Assembly (NCBI GenBank): GCA_944326525.1 | Contig: CALVEG010000001.1 | Coordinates: forward strand, 372,001 to 436,000 | Direction of reading: 5' to 3' | DNA length: 64,000 bases | Source of the DNA: Candidatus Gastranaerophilales bacterium | Lineage (GTDB): Bacteria; Cyanobacteriota; Vampirovibrionia; Gastranaerophilales; Gastranaerophilaceae | Part shown: piece after piece, positions 47,750-56,009 of the stretch | Position numbering within the stretch: position 1 is the first letter of the stretch | Layout of the letters: every line of letters starts with the position of its first letter | The notes under the pieces: generated by a model | Seen by the model: only the letters and a program-made list of their open reading frames with translations | What the model was told of the DNA's origin: nothing | Databases searched by the model: none | Program-made: the position numbers and the translations under genes

Positions 47750-48469
47750 TTACGCAATCATTTTCATAGGGCCTTCTAAAGATGCCGTTACAAACTGTTT
47801 TGTGTATGGATTATCCTGTCTTAACAATTCTTCCGGAGTGCCCTCAAATACAATTTTGCCATCATACAGCATAATAACTCTGTCTGCAGTTCTTGTAATT
47901 GTTGACATTTGGTGGGTTACAACTATTGATGCGGCTTTCGTTTCTTCTTTAAGCCTTACAATATAATCTTCAATCAAGGTTGAAGATATAGGATCAAGAC
48001 CTGAAGTCGGTTCATCATAAAGGATTGAGTTGGGTTCTGTTACTATTGCTCTGGCAAAGCTTACTCTTTTTTGCATACCGCCGGAAAGTTCTGCGGGAAA
48101 CTTGTTTTCGATTCCCTTTAATCCTACAAGTTCAAGCTTTTGCGCTACTATTTCTTTTAAATCTTTTTCTTTGAATTTTTTTCTTAAATCTTTACGTTCT
48201 CTAAGTGCAAAAGAAATATTATCAGCTACATTTAGGGAATCAAACAAGGCCGAGTATTGGAAAACCATTGCGGTATCTCCTTCGGATGTTATAATTTCTC
48301 CGCTGTCGGGTTGTAAGAGTCCGCAAATGAGTTTTAAAATTGTACTTTTACCTGATCCGCTAAACCCAACTATTGCAAGAGTTTCACTGTCGTGTACTTT
48401 AAACGAAATATCGTCAATTACTCTTTTTTCGTCAAATATTTTTACAAGATTTTTAACTTCAATACTCAT
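47750..48469 (-). CDS. mlaF: MlaF-like ABC transporter ATP-binding protein
   Basis: 239 residues. Walker A GFSGSGKST, signature LSGGMQKRVSFARAI and Walker B ILYDEPTSGLD, with the long RERKDLRKKFKEKDLKEI insert typical of the MlaF/Ttg2A type. It pairs with MlaE 23 bp upstream to move phospholipids between membranes. The MCE-domain partner (MlaD) is not in the window. Confidence 0.9.
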   Translation of the reverse strand: MSIEVKNLVKIFDEKRVIDDISFKVHDSETLAIVGFSGSGKSTILKLICGLLQPDSGEIITSEGDTAMVFQYSALFDSLNVADNISFALRERKDLRKKFKEKDLKEIVAQKLELVGLKGIENKFPAELSGGMQKRVSFARAIVTEPNSILYDEPTSGLDPISSTLIEDYIVRLKEETKAASIVVTHQMSTITRTADRVIMLYDGKIVFEGTPEELLRQDNPYTKQFVTASLEGPMKMIA

Positions 48470-48492
48470 TTTAAATTATCCTTATCTAATTA

Positions 48493-49302
48493 TTAAAAGA
48501 AAAATATAATTGAGAAAATCATATCCCATATAACAATTGCGACAAAAGACCAAACAACGGCTTTTGTTGTTGCAAGTCCGACGCCTTTTGCTCCGCCTGA
48601 AGCGTAATAACCGCAGGTACAGCTTATAAGAGAAATTGTTCCGCCGAAGGTTACGGCTTTTAATAGGCTAACGCCTAAATCTTTCATGTAAACGCCAAGC
48701 CAGGCTGAGTCAAAGTATGCTCTAAAGCTTAAGTCTGTCGTCATAGCAGTTGCAACTGCCCCTGCTAAAACACCGACAACTGATGCTAGAATCACAATTA
48801 CAGGCATCATCATAATTCCTGATAAAATCCTCGGGACAAAAAGATATTCAACAGGATTTACTTTTAAAACCTTTATTGCGTCAATTTGTTCCGTAACTCT
48901 CATTGTCGCAAGTTCAGAAGCCATTGATGAACCTATCATTGAAATTATTGCAAAACCTGACATAATTGAGCCAACTTCTCTTACGATAAGCATTGTCATT
49001 AAAAGTCCGACAAAATGTCCGCCGCCTTGCTTAACCATTTCATTTGCAACTTGAGATGACACAATAATTGACGTCATACCGACTATTGAAAGCGTTATTG
49101 GCAGTGAGCTTATTCCAAAACGTTCACATTGAAAAGCCAACTCTTGTTTGTCTATTCTTGCGGTTAATAGCCATTTTAAGAACTGGGCGCCCTTGATCGT
49201 AATCTGCCCTAATGTAGTTAAAAAGTCCTCTAATAGAGCAAAAACCCCGCTGAAAATTTTATATGTAGCCGATTGCTTGTAATATTTTTGTAGTGCCCTC
49301 AT
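48493..49302 (-). CDS. mlaE: MlaE-like phospholipid transport permease
   Basis: 269 residues, five or six membrane segments, the MlaE/YrbE family (GRIDKQELAFQCERFGISSLPITLSIVGMTSIIVSSQ-type core; MTVTEQIDAIKVLKVNP-like segment seen as MRVTEQIDAIKVLKVNP). It works with MlaF in maintaining outer-membrane lipid asymmetry, implying a diderm envelope. The ATG has no ribosome site and starts 8 bases after the -10 box, so the mRNA is probably leaderless. Confidence 0.92.
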   Translation of the reverse strand: MRALQKYYKQSATYKIFSGVFALLEDFLTTLGQITIKGAQFLKWLLTARIDKQELAFQCERFGISSLPITLSIVGMTSIIVSSQVANEMVKQGGGHFVGLLMTMLIVREVGSIMSGFAIISMIGSSMASELATMRVTEQIDAIKVLKVNPVEYLFVPRILSGIMMMPVIVILASVVGVLAGAVATAMTTDLSFRAYFDSAWLGVYMKDLGVSLLKAVTFGGTISLISCTCGYYASGGAKGVGLATTKAVVWSFVAIVIWDMIFSIIFFF

Positions 49303-49309
49303 CGTCTTT

Positions 49310-49339
49310 ATTATAATTGAATTACGCTTTTGAAGTCAA
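49310..49339 (-). promoter_or_regulatory. Promoter of mlaE-mlaF, leaderless
   Basis: TTGACT, an 18-base spacer and a perfect TATAAT. Only seven bases separate the -10 box from the mlaE ATG, so transcription should begin at or within a base or two of the start codon. Confidence 0.7.
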
Positions 49340-49430
49340 TTATTTAGTATGATTATTAAAGTATTAATCTTGTTTTAAATATAATTGAAAAAACGTTCCA
49401 TTTTATATCGTTTTGTGATATCCTGAAATT

Positions 49431-49958
49431 ATGATTGAATTATTGATTTTGTATGTTTTAACAAAGCGTGAAGTTACAATGTACGGTATAAACAAAGAAA
49501 TTGAGAGTGAATTTGCACCGTATACTTCACCAAGTTTTGGGGCTTTGAAGCCCGCTTTAAGAAGATTGGAAGCTAATGGCGCGATAACATCAAGAAAAAT
49601 GATGTCAGATGGTGGAAAACTTTCGGTATTTTATTCTTTGACAAAAGAGGGAAGAAAACTTTTAAAAGAACTTTTGCTTGAGGATTTGAGTGAAAATCCG
49701 CTTCAATTTCTGTCAAATTCCAGAATTAAGCTTTCTCTTGCAGAATTTCTTGAGGGCGAGGAAAAAGAAGAAATGTTTCTGCATTTGAAAACTTTGGCGT
49801 TAAAGTTTCGTTCAGAGGCGGAGAATATTCTTAATGATGAATATATAAAACTTTCGTTTTATCAAAAAATAGTGCTGGATAATACCGTTTGTGAGTTTAC
49901 AAATTTAATTAATATGATAGAAGGATTCGAAAAAGACAATGCCGGCTTTAGTAAGTGA
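49431..49958 (+). CDS. PadR-family transcriptional regulator
   Basis: 175 residues. The N-terminal winged helix is of PadR type (LLILYVLTKREVTMYGINKEIESEF, then SFGALKPALRRLEANGAITSRKM, and SVFYSLTKEGRKLLKELL). The C-terminal half is helical, as in PadR dimerisation tails. Its stop overlaps the DUF512 gene by 20 bp in another frame, so the two are coupled. The signal and target are unknown. Confidence 0.85.
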   Translation: MIELLILYVLTKREVTMYGINKEIESEFAPYTSPSFGALKPALRRLEANGAITSRKMMSDGGKLSVFYSLTKEGRKLLKELLLEDLSENPLQFLSNSRIKLSLAEFLEGEEKEEMFLHLKTLALKFRSEAENILNDEYIKLSFYQKIVLDNTVCEFTNLINMIEGFEKDNAGFSK

Positions 49959-51207
49959 TGTTTTAAAAGGTTCGATTGCTGAAGAACTTGAAATTCAAAA
50001 AGGTGATGAAATTTTATCAATTGATGGCGCTGAAATGCTTGACATGATTGATTATAATTTTTTGTGCAAATCTGATTTGCTTACTTTGGAAGTTAAAAAA
50101 GCAAACGGTGAAATTGAAGAAATCGAGCTTGAAAAAGATTTTGAAGATGAGCTGGGTATTGTTTTTGAGAGTGCTGTTTTTGACAGAGTTAAGCCTTGTC
50201 TAAATAAGTGTATTTTTTGTTTTGTAGATCAGCAGCCAAAAGGTTTAAGAGATACTCTTTACATAAAAGATGATGATTACAGGCTTTCTTATCTTCAGGG
50301 AACTTATATTACGCTTACCAATTTAACGGATAAAGACAGAGAACGAATTAAAAAAATGCACTTAGGGCCTTTTTATGTGTCAGTGCATACAACAAATCCG
50401 GATTTGCGAGTGAAAATGCTTCGAAATCCGGCTGCGGCAAAGATTATGGATAATTTGAGTTGGTTTAGAAAAAATAAAATTCCGTTTCATGCTCAGATTG
50501 TTCTTTGTCCCGGATATAACGATGGCGTTGAGTTGGAAAGAACTTTAACGGATTTGGCTTCTTTAAAAAATACCGTTTTATCTACGGCAATTGTTCCTGT
50601 TGGGGTTACACAGTTTAGAAAGGAAAACTTGAAGCAGGTTGATGAGAAAATAGCCAAAGAAACAATAAAAATTGCTTCTAAATTCAAGCGAGTTTGTCTT
50701 TCTGATGAGTTTTTTCTGCTGGCTGGAGAAAAAATTCCGCCAGCTAAATATTATGGTAATTTTGCGCAATTGGAAGATGGTGTTGGGGCAATTAGGCTTC
50801 TTATTGATGATTATAAGTCAAGAGAACTACCTAGAGAAATTTCAAAACCTGCAAAGTTTATTTTTGCTGTGTCTTATGCTGCTTTAAATGCGTTTGAATT
50901 TATTGTAGATGACTTAAATAAAAAGATTAAAAACTTGGAAATTGAGCTTGCACCTGTTAAATCAAGTTATTGGGGCCGTAATATTACTGTTGCAGGGCTT
51001 ATAACTTCAGATGATTTAATAGAAGCTGTTAAAGATAAAAAAGGTGAAACTGTTGTTATTCCATCTGTTATGCTTCGCCCTTACAGTGAAGATTTTCTTG
51101 ATGGAAATAATCTTGATTATGTCAAGCAAAAAACCGGTAAATCTTTTGTTGTACTAAGTGATAATTATTCAATCAAAGAGTTTATTGACAATTTATATAA
51201 AATCTAG
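49939..51207 (+). CDS. PDZ-radical SAM-DUF512 protein
   Basis: 422 residues: an N-terminal PDZ-like domain (about 5-65), a radical SAM motif CLNKCIFCFVDQ (CxxxCxxC, near residue 91), and a C-terminal DUF512 domain. This domain combination is common in cyanobacteria and Firmicutes; its substrate is unresolved. It is translated from a start within the PadR gene, and a clear ribosome site is not separable from that gene. Probably an oxygen-sensitive enzyme, as expected of an anaerobe. Confidence 0.88.
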   Translation: MPALVSDVLKGSIAEELEIQKGDEILSIDGAEMLDMIDYNFLCKSDLLTLEVKKANGEIEEIELEKDFEDELGIVFESAVFDRVKPCLNKCIFCFVDQQPKGLRDTLYIKDDDYRLSYLQGTYITLTNLTDKDRERIKKMHLGPFYVSVHTTNPDLRVKMLRNPAAAKIMDNLSWFRKNKIPFHAQIVLCPGYNDGVELERTLTDLASLKNTVLSTAIVPVGVTQFRKENLKQVDEKIAKETIKIASKFKRVCLSDEFFLLAGEKIPPAKYYGNFAQLEDGVGAIRLLIDDYKSRELPREISKPAKFIFAVSYAALNAFEFIVDDLNKKIKNLEIELAPVKSSYWGRNITVAGLITSDDLIEAVKDKKGETVVIPSVMLRPYSEDFLDGNNLDYVKQKTGKSFVVLSDNYSIKEFIDNLYKI

Positions 51208-51249
51208 TTATATAAAATAATAATAATATTTACAAAAATTGGAGGTATT

Positions 51250-51894
51250 ATGGCTAAAAGTAAGAGTAAGAGTAGTGATTCTAATAAAAAGAAGAAAGGC
51301 AATATTTTACCGGTTTTGGTAATCGCAATAATTGCATTTTTGGCATATAAGGCAAATCCTGAATACTGGCAGCAAGGTCGTCTTTTTGAGGATTTGAAAA
51401 ATGCAGGTAAAAAGCCTTCTACTGAAGATGTTGTTCAAAAACCTGTAACTCCTAAAAAGCCAAAAGAAGATCCTAATATGATGTATGATGGTAGTATCAA
51501 AGGTTCTAAAACAATTCCATTGGCTGTAAGACGTGCTGTTAATACTAGTGATCCTACGTATTATACTTTTAGATCAAAAAAGATTACGTTTTATTTAGTT
51601 TATCCTGATGGCGCAAACGGTAAAAAAATTGTAGCTGATATTAGAGAAGGAATTATAAATAAAGATTTAAGAGACAAATTTAGTGTAGATTCATTGCTAT
51701 ACGACCAGAGAAAAAAGTCAGAACAGTGTGGGGTTTCAGTACCACAACAGTTTTTATGTGACCAGTGTGACAGAAAAATATGTGTTGTAAATCCTAAAAA
51801 ATCTGAATTTTTAGTAATTTCACCAACTGCGCAGGCTGCAGTGTCAAAAATGGTTGCTCTAGACAAGTCGGGTGAATGGGGACTTGATGAATAA
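51250..51894 (+). CDS. Membrane-anchored protein of unknown function
   Basis: 214 residues. A Lys/Ser-rich tail, then one membrane segment (about 20-36, ILPVLVIAIIAFLAYK), a Pro/Lys-rich linker and a C-terminal globular domain with a CDQCDRKIC cluster. That Cys-rich loop could bind metal or be redox-active; a thioredoxin-like fold is possible but unproven. AGGAGGT-like GGAGGT precedes the ATG. Confidence 0.65.
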   Translation: MAKSKSKSSDSNKKKKGNILPVLVIAIIAFLAYKANPEYWQQGRLFEDLKNAGKKPSTEDVVQKPVTPKKPKEDPNMMYDGSIKGSKTIPLAVRRAVNTSDPTYYTFRSKKITFYLVYPDGANGKKIVADIREGIINKDLRDKFSVDSLLYDQRKKSEQCGVSVPQQFLCDQCDRKICVVNPKKSEFLVISPTAQAAVSKMVALDKSGEWGLDE

Positions 51895-51917
51895 GGGTCA
51901 ATAAATATTTTTGTATA

Positions 51918-51949
51918 ACAAAAGCCCCGACAATTGTCGGGGCTTTTGT
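51918..51949. terminator. Bidirectional terminator before glnA
   Basis: A 32-base perfect palindrome: ACAAAAGCCCCGAC, then AATT in the middle, then the exact complement. T-rich in both directions, serving the membrane-anchored protein and glnA. Confidence 0.95.
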
Positions 51950-51952
51950 TGT

Positions 51953-53317
51953 TTAGTATCGTTCAAGGTACTTGTCAATTTCCCATTGAGAAACATAAGT
52001 TCTGAAAGAATCCCATTCCTTTTGTTTAGCAGATACAAATTCATTGAATATATGGTCTCCCAGTGCAGCTCTTGCAACAAGTGATTTATCCAAATATTCA
52101 AGAGCCTCTGCAAGGCTTCCCGGTAAAGATTCAATTCTTTGTTTTTTGCGTTCTTTGGTTGTAAGTTTATAAATATTGCTTTCAACCGGTGCTGGTGGAT
52201 CGATTTTGTTTTTTACCCCGTCTATGCAAGCTTGAAGTATTGTTGCGAATGCAATATATGGGTTGCACGCAGGATCAGGTGATCTTAATTCAACACGTGT
52301 TGCGTTACCTCGTTTTGCAGGAACTCTTAAAAGAGCACTTCTGTTTGCGAGAGACCAAGCCAGATATACGGGTGCTTCATAGCCCGGAACAAGTCTTTTA
52401 AAGCTGTTAACAGTCGGATTTAATGCGGCCGTAATTCCTTTTACGTGTTTTAATAAGCCGCCTATTGAGTATTTTGCGATATCTGACAGTTGATATTCTG
52501 CCTTTTCATCATAAAATGCGTTCTTTCCGTTTTTAAAAAGCGAAATGTTACAATGCATTCCCGAACCGTTAATTCCGTAAATCGGTTTTGGCATAAACGT
52601 AGCATGAAGATTGTGTTTTGCCGCAATCGCTCTTACTGCAATTTTGAAGGTTGCTACATTATCTGCTGCTGTCAAAATATCAGCATATCTGAAATCAACT
52701 TCGTGCTGGCCGTCAGCTACTTCGTGATGGGAGGCTTCTATATCAAACCCCATTTCCTGAAGAGTTAGTACAATGTCAGATCTGACATCTTCTCCTAAAT
52801 CTTCCGGTCCTACATCATAATATCCTGCCTTATCCTGCGTGGTTGTTGTAACTTTGCCGTCTTTATCTCGTGCAAATAAAAAGAATTCAGCTTCAGGGCC
52901 TATATTCATTGAAAATCCCATCTTCTCAGCTTCTGCCATTACTCTTTTTAAGTTGCATCGCGGGCATCCCTCAAACGGTGTTCCGTCTGAATTGTATATG
53001 TCGCATATTAGGCGTGCTGAATTTGCACCTGCCTCCCCTCTCCAAGGTAATATCTGGAACGAGTTTTTGTCCGGATAGAAAAACATATCGGATGTTTCAA
53101 TGCTTCTAAATCCTTTTATAGATGAGCCGTCAAGCATTATTTCGTTATTAAGAACTTTCTCTATATGTTGTGAGGGTACAGTCATATTTTTTACTTGTCC
53201 GTTTATATCAACAAACTGTAGTTTTATAAATTTGATGTTGTATTCCTTGATAAGCTTTTTGATCTCTTCCGTTGTAAACTGTTTGCCGTCTAAACGTGTG
53301 TGGCTGAATTCTTTCAT
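51953..53317 (-). CDS. glnA: Glutamine synthetase type I-alpha
   Basis: Main ammonium-assimilating enzyme. 454 residues, the length of the Bacillus-like GSI-alpha group. Beta-Grasp domain then a catalytic domain with DGSSIKGF, EAEFFLF, HHEVADGQHEVD, NGSGMHCN and VELRSPDPACNPY. The adenylylation-loop region (KLTTKERKKQRIESLPGSL) lacks the Tyr site of GSI-beta, so control is probably by feedback or a regulator. TTGGAGGACAG precedes the ATG and a strong promoter lies just upstream. Confidence 0.95.
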   Translation of the reverse strand: MKEFSHTRLDGKQFTTEEIKKLIKEYNIKFIKLQFVDINGQVKNMTVPSQHIEKVLNNEIMLDGSSIKGFRSIETSDMFFYPDKNSFQILPWRGEAGANSARLICDIYNSDGTPFEGCPRCNLKRVMAEAEKMGFSMNIGPEAEFFLFARDKDGKVTTTTQDKAGYYDVGPEDLGEDVRSDIVLTLQEMGFDIEASHHEVADGQHEVDFRYADILTAADNVATFKIAVRAIAAKHNLHATFMPKPIYGINGSGMHCNISLFKNGKNAFYDEKAEYQLSDIAKYSIGGLLKHVKGITAALNPTVNSFKRLVPGYEAPVYLAWSLANRSALLRVPAKRGNATRVELRSPDPACNPYIAFATILQACIDGVKNKIDPPAPVESNIYKLTTKERKKQRIESLPGSLAEALEYLDKSLVARAALGDHIFNEFVSAKQKEWDSFRTYVSQWEIDKYLERY

Positions 53318-53349
53318 AACTGTCCTCCAAATTAAAAAATTACTTTTTT

Positions 53350-53378
53350 ATTAGAATACTTTTTTTTTAAAAGGTCAA
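53350..53378 (-). promoter_or_regulatory. Promoter of glnA
   Basis: TTGACC, a 17-base A/T-rich spacer and TCTAAT. It gives a leader of about 26 nt. Because it lies downstream of the structured element at 53469, that element is not part of the glnA leader from this promoter. Confidence 0.75.
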
Positions 53379-53420
53379 GCGTTTTAATATTAAGATTAAG
53401 TAAAGATGCAAGTTTACACA

Positions 53421-53449
53421 TTCTCAAAAAGTGTGATTTTTTTTATAAT
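53421..53449 (+). promoter_or_regulatory. Promoter of the orphan RNA
   Basis: TTCTCA, a 17-base spacer and a perfect TATAAT on the plus strand, a dozen bases before the structured element and with no protein gene downstream in that direction until 56010. Confidence 0.6.
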
Positions 53450-53455
53450 AATGGG

Positions 53456-53791
53456 AATTATTATATTAGGGCAGGGCTAAAAAGCGTGAAATTTTTATGC
53501 GGAAAGGAATTACCGGAGTTTTTCTGTAAAAACAGTTACCCTCTCGCTTCCCTGCCTTTTGGTGATAGAATTGTTAATTTATGTAACAAAAACTGATTGA
53601 TATAGCAATTATATACTCAAAAAATACTTTATTAATATGTAAGCAATATGCAATAAAAAAGACTTAAATAAACACGAGATATATACAAACACACACTTAC
53701 TATTTACACTACCTACTACACACTAACCTTCTACACACGAGGAATTACTAAAAAGAATTCCGAACTCTATCTTCTGATAGAGTTTTTTTTT
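53456..53791 (+). ncRNA. Probable noncoding RNA of unknown class
   Basis: A 532-bp gap between two minus-strand genes (53318-53849) has no credible protein gene. On the plus strand it carries a promoter at 53421. A structured element follows: stem 53470-53476 with 53550-53556, extended by AAGCG 482-486 with CGCTT 545-549 across a CTAAA bulge. Inside is the hairpin GTTTTT-CTGT-AAAAAC at 53518-53533. The closing stem is followed by TTTT, so a short RNA of about 100 nt may end there. Otherwise the transcript runs on through an unstructured A/C-rich stretch (53680-53740) and a GGAATT/AATTCC hairpin to an intrinsic terminator at 53763, giving about 335 nt. It shows no conserved tmRNA, RNase P, SRP or 6S features that I can recognise. 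Small ORFs inside are under 11 codons. Class unknown. Confidence 0.45.
53763..53791 (+). terminator. Orphan plus-strand intrinsic terminator
   Basis: AACTCTATC/GATAGAGTT 9-bp stem, TTCT loop, then seven more T. No plus-strand gene precedes it, so it implies a noncoding transcript. On the minus strand it lacks a T run. Confidence 0.9.
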
Positions 53792-53849
53792 GCCTTAAAT
53801 TGAATATTTATGAAAGTATCATTTTTAGTAGTTAATCAAAATGTAATTT

Positions 53850-55856
53850 TTATTCTTGGATTATTTGCGGATAAAGTTCGTGAACTTTGTTTAAATAATC
53901 ATCCGGTTCAAAGGTTCCGATTGCAAATTCTACTATATTAAGTCCGATTTGTTGCGCTCCCGGAACTTCAATAGGAGGACCTGCTGGAGTTGAACGAGTT
54001 GTGTTCTCAGGATTTGATATTATACCGACACTTCTTAAAAGTGTTATTAATATTGAATTATCTTTTACTTCATATTCGGTTAAGCCTTTTGTAATAATAC
54101 CGACTCCTTGAGCTCCTACGTATCTTTGCATTGGTGCAAAATTGGTTTTAGCTTCAATACCTTTTGTTGTTGGGAAGTGCTGGCGGATATCATAATAAGG
54201 GTTAAAAGTTCTCTCTATTATTGAATCCATATCTTCAGAATATGTTTGTGTAACTGGTTTGGGTAATTTTATTTTAGCCTGCCAAAGCATATTTGTCAGT
54301 TGGTTTATCCATTCTATTCTAAAGTTTATAAGACTTGCTGTTCTTGTGAGTATTATGTTAAAAAAGTCTGACTTGATAAGAAATGCATCGTGTTCGTTAA
54401 TTTTGCTTATTTCTGTAAAAATTGCCGTTTCTCCGCTGTCATCTCTTAGAGGGCCGAAATTATAGGTATCTCCAAAATCGCGGCATCTGTGAAAACTTAT
54501 TTCAATTCCGTTTATGTTTATTGTGTCAGCAGAAACTTTGATTTCAGCTTCAGGGGTTGTTTCAGGGTGTTTTTTAAGTATGTAAATATCACGAGAATCT
54601 TCCGTAACAGGAATTTTTTGAGTATCGTAAAGAATTTTACTGTCAAACCCTTTTTGAACTGATATAACGTCAAAGCCGTTTTCAGGTTCAGTTGCGCGGA
54701 AGCCAAAACCGCTGTTTTTTATTAAATCTTCCGCCTGCGGATAATTTAATCGTAATTCTTCAATAATTGTATCTGCGATTTGAATGATTTTTTCATATCT
54801 TGTGATGTTTTCAAGGTGAACATCATCTGTAGAGCACCCGCAAATACTGTCGTGCGCTTGGTTTTGAATTAGAAGTTTGTAAGCATATTCAATTATTAAA
54901 TTATAATTTGCGTTTAAATGTTTTTGAAGTTTGTCGGCTTGTTCCAGTCTGTAAGAAGCTTCAGCTCTGTATTGTTTAAGTCTTGTTCTTGCTGAATAGC
55001 AGCCTGGTAGTATAAAAGTTTTGGAATTATCTCTTAATTCGTCATTCCATTCAGGAATTTCTTTTCCATCTAACGCCCTTATAGTCTTGTTTTTTTTGTC
55101 TTTGTATAGATCAGCAAAAACTAAATCAAAATATTCAAAAGGATTGGATAATTTAATTTCGTAATCTTTAAGCAGATTATTTACTGCAGCAACTTGTTCA
55201 GCAATATCAGGTTCTACTCCAAGATGATCTGCACCTATCGGCAAAAGCAGGTAATCTCCTGATTTTGCTGCGATTTTATCTAAATTATCTTTTAAAAATT
55301 CAGCTTTTTCTTCAATAGTTTTGGAGCTTGAAAAAATATCCATAAAATAGCCTCTTACAAGGTTTACTGTATTTACGCCATTGAAGATAAATTCAGAAGG
55401 CAAATCAGGCACCCCTCTCCAGACCATAATTTTATCAATCCCGTATTCTTTAATAATTGGCGGTATGTTTTTGCTATGTCCAAATGTATCCGCAAAATAT
55501 CCGATAAAGTCTTCGCAGCCAAAATCTTTGGCAATTTTTAGTCCTATTTCAAGGTTCTTTTTAAAAACGGTTTTATCAGTTAAGTATTCATCAATAAGGC
55601 AGTAAAACGGTCCGATAAAAAGTTTCTTTTCTTTAATTAGTCTTCTAATCAGTTGTTCTTTTTCAGGGCGGATTTCGAGGTAATCTAAAAGTGCAGCAAC
55701 TTGACCGTCGAAGTAGAATGACGGAATTTTGTTATTCTCTAGCATATCAAGCACATTATCGAAAACTCTTAAAAGCCTGAGTCTGAATACTTCAAACTCT
55801 CTATACCATTCTCTGTCCCAGTGTGTATGTAAATATGCAATAACCGTCTTTTTCAT
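53850..55856 (-). CDS. Glycoside hydrolase family 38-like alpha-mannosidase, short form
   Basis: 668 residues; GH38 enzymes are usually 850-1000. The family opening HTHWDREWY is at 10-18. The nucleophile Asp is in YFADTFGHSKNIPP (Asp 123), where the usual form is IDPFGHS. HDSICGCS (with QNQAHDSICGCSTDD) supplies the other conserved His/Asp. The C-terminal beta domains appear reduced. It would remove alpha-mannose from host or microbial glycans, or from mannosylglycerate-type compounds. No signal peptide, so a cytosolic step is likely. Confidence 0.8.
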   Translation of the reverse strand: MKKTVIAYLHTHWDREWYREFEVFRLRLLRVFDNVLDMLENNKIPSFYFDGQVAALLDYLEIRPEKEQLIRRLIKEKKLFIGPFYCLIDEYLTDKTVFKKNLEIGLKIAKDFGCEDFIGYFADTFGHSKNIPPIIKEYGIDKIMVWRGVPDLPSEFIFNGVNTVNLVRGYFMDIFSSSKTIEEKAEFLKDNLDKIAAKSGDYLLLPIGADHLGVEPDIAEQVAAVNNLLKDYEIKLSNPFEYFDLVFADLYKDKKNKTIRALDGKEIPEWNDELRDNSKTFILPGCYSARTRLKQYRAEASYRLEQADKLQKHLNANYNLIIEYAYKLLIQNQAHDSICGCSTDDVHLENITRYEKIIQIADTIIEELRLNYPQAEDLIKNSGFGFRATEPENGFDVISVQKGFDSKILYDTQKIPVTEDSRDIYILKKHPETTPEAEIKVSADTININGIEISFHRCRDFGDTYNFGPLRDDSGETAIFTEISKINEHDAFLIKSDFFNIILTRTASLINFRIEWINQLTNMLWQAKIKLPKPVTQTYSEDMDSIIERTFNPYYDIRQHFPTTKGIEAKTNFAPMQRYVGAQGVGIITKGLTEYEVKDNSILITLLRSVGIISNPENTTRSTPAGPPIEVPGAQQIGLNIVEFAIGTFEPDDYLNKVHELYPQIIQE

Positions 55857-55874
55857 AATTAATTTGTAACATTA

Positions 55875-55902
55875 ATCATAAGCAAAGGCAAATTTTTTAC
55901 AA
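55875..55902 (-). promoter_or_regulatory. Promoter of the GH38-like gene
   Basis: TTGTAA, a 16-base spacer and TATGAT. The leader to the ATG is only about a dozen bases and has no ribosome site. Confidence 0.5.
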
Positions 55903-55931
55903 ATTAAATAATTAATTAAAGATTAATTTCA

Positions 55932-55982
55932 ATGACTTTTTCTAAATCAACGTTAAAATAAAAATATAGGTTAACGCCTATA
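55932..55982 (+). promoter_or_regulatory. clpB promoter with a TATAGG-N6-CCTATA inverted repeat
   Basis: ATGACT (55932), a 16-base spacer and TAAAAT (55954), then an exact 6-6-6 inverted repeat TATAGG-TTAACG-CCTATA at 55965-55982, about 27 bases before the clpB ATG. No CIRCE element. The repeat may be a repressor site or a small mRNA hairpin. Confidence 0.5.
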
Positions 55983-56009
55983 GAATTTTCGTAAAAAGGA
56001 GTTGATTTT

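Noticed and set aside
53469-53560. glnA-type glutamine riboswitch, FMN riboswitch or SRP RNA
   Set aside because: The glnA promoter lies downstream of it, and the conserved cores (GGAA tetraloop and AGCA of SRP RNA; FMN core; glutamine aptamer) are not present.
55857-56009. CIRCE element before clpB
   Set aside because: No TTAGCACTC inverted repeat; a different 18-bp inverted repeat is present.
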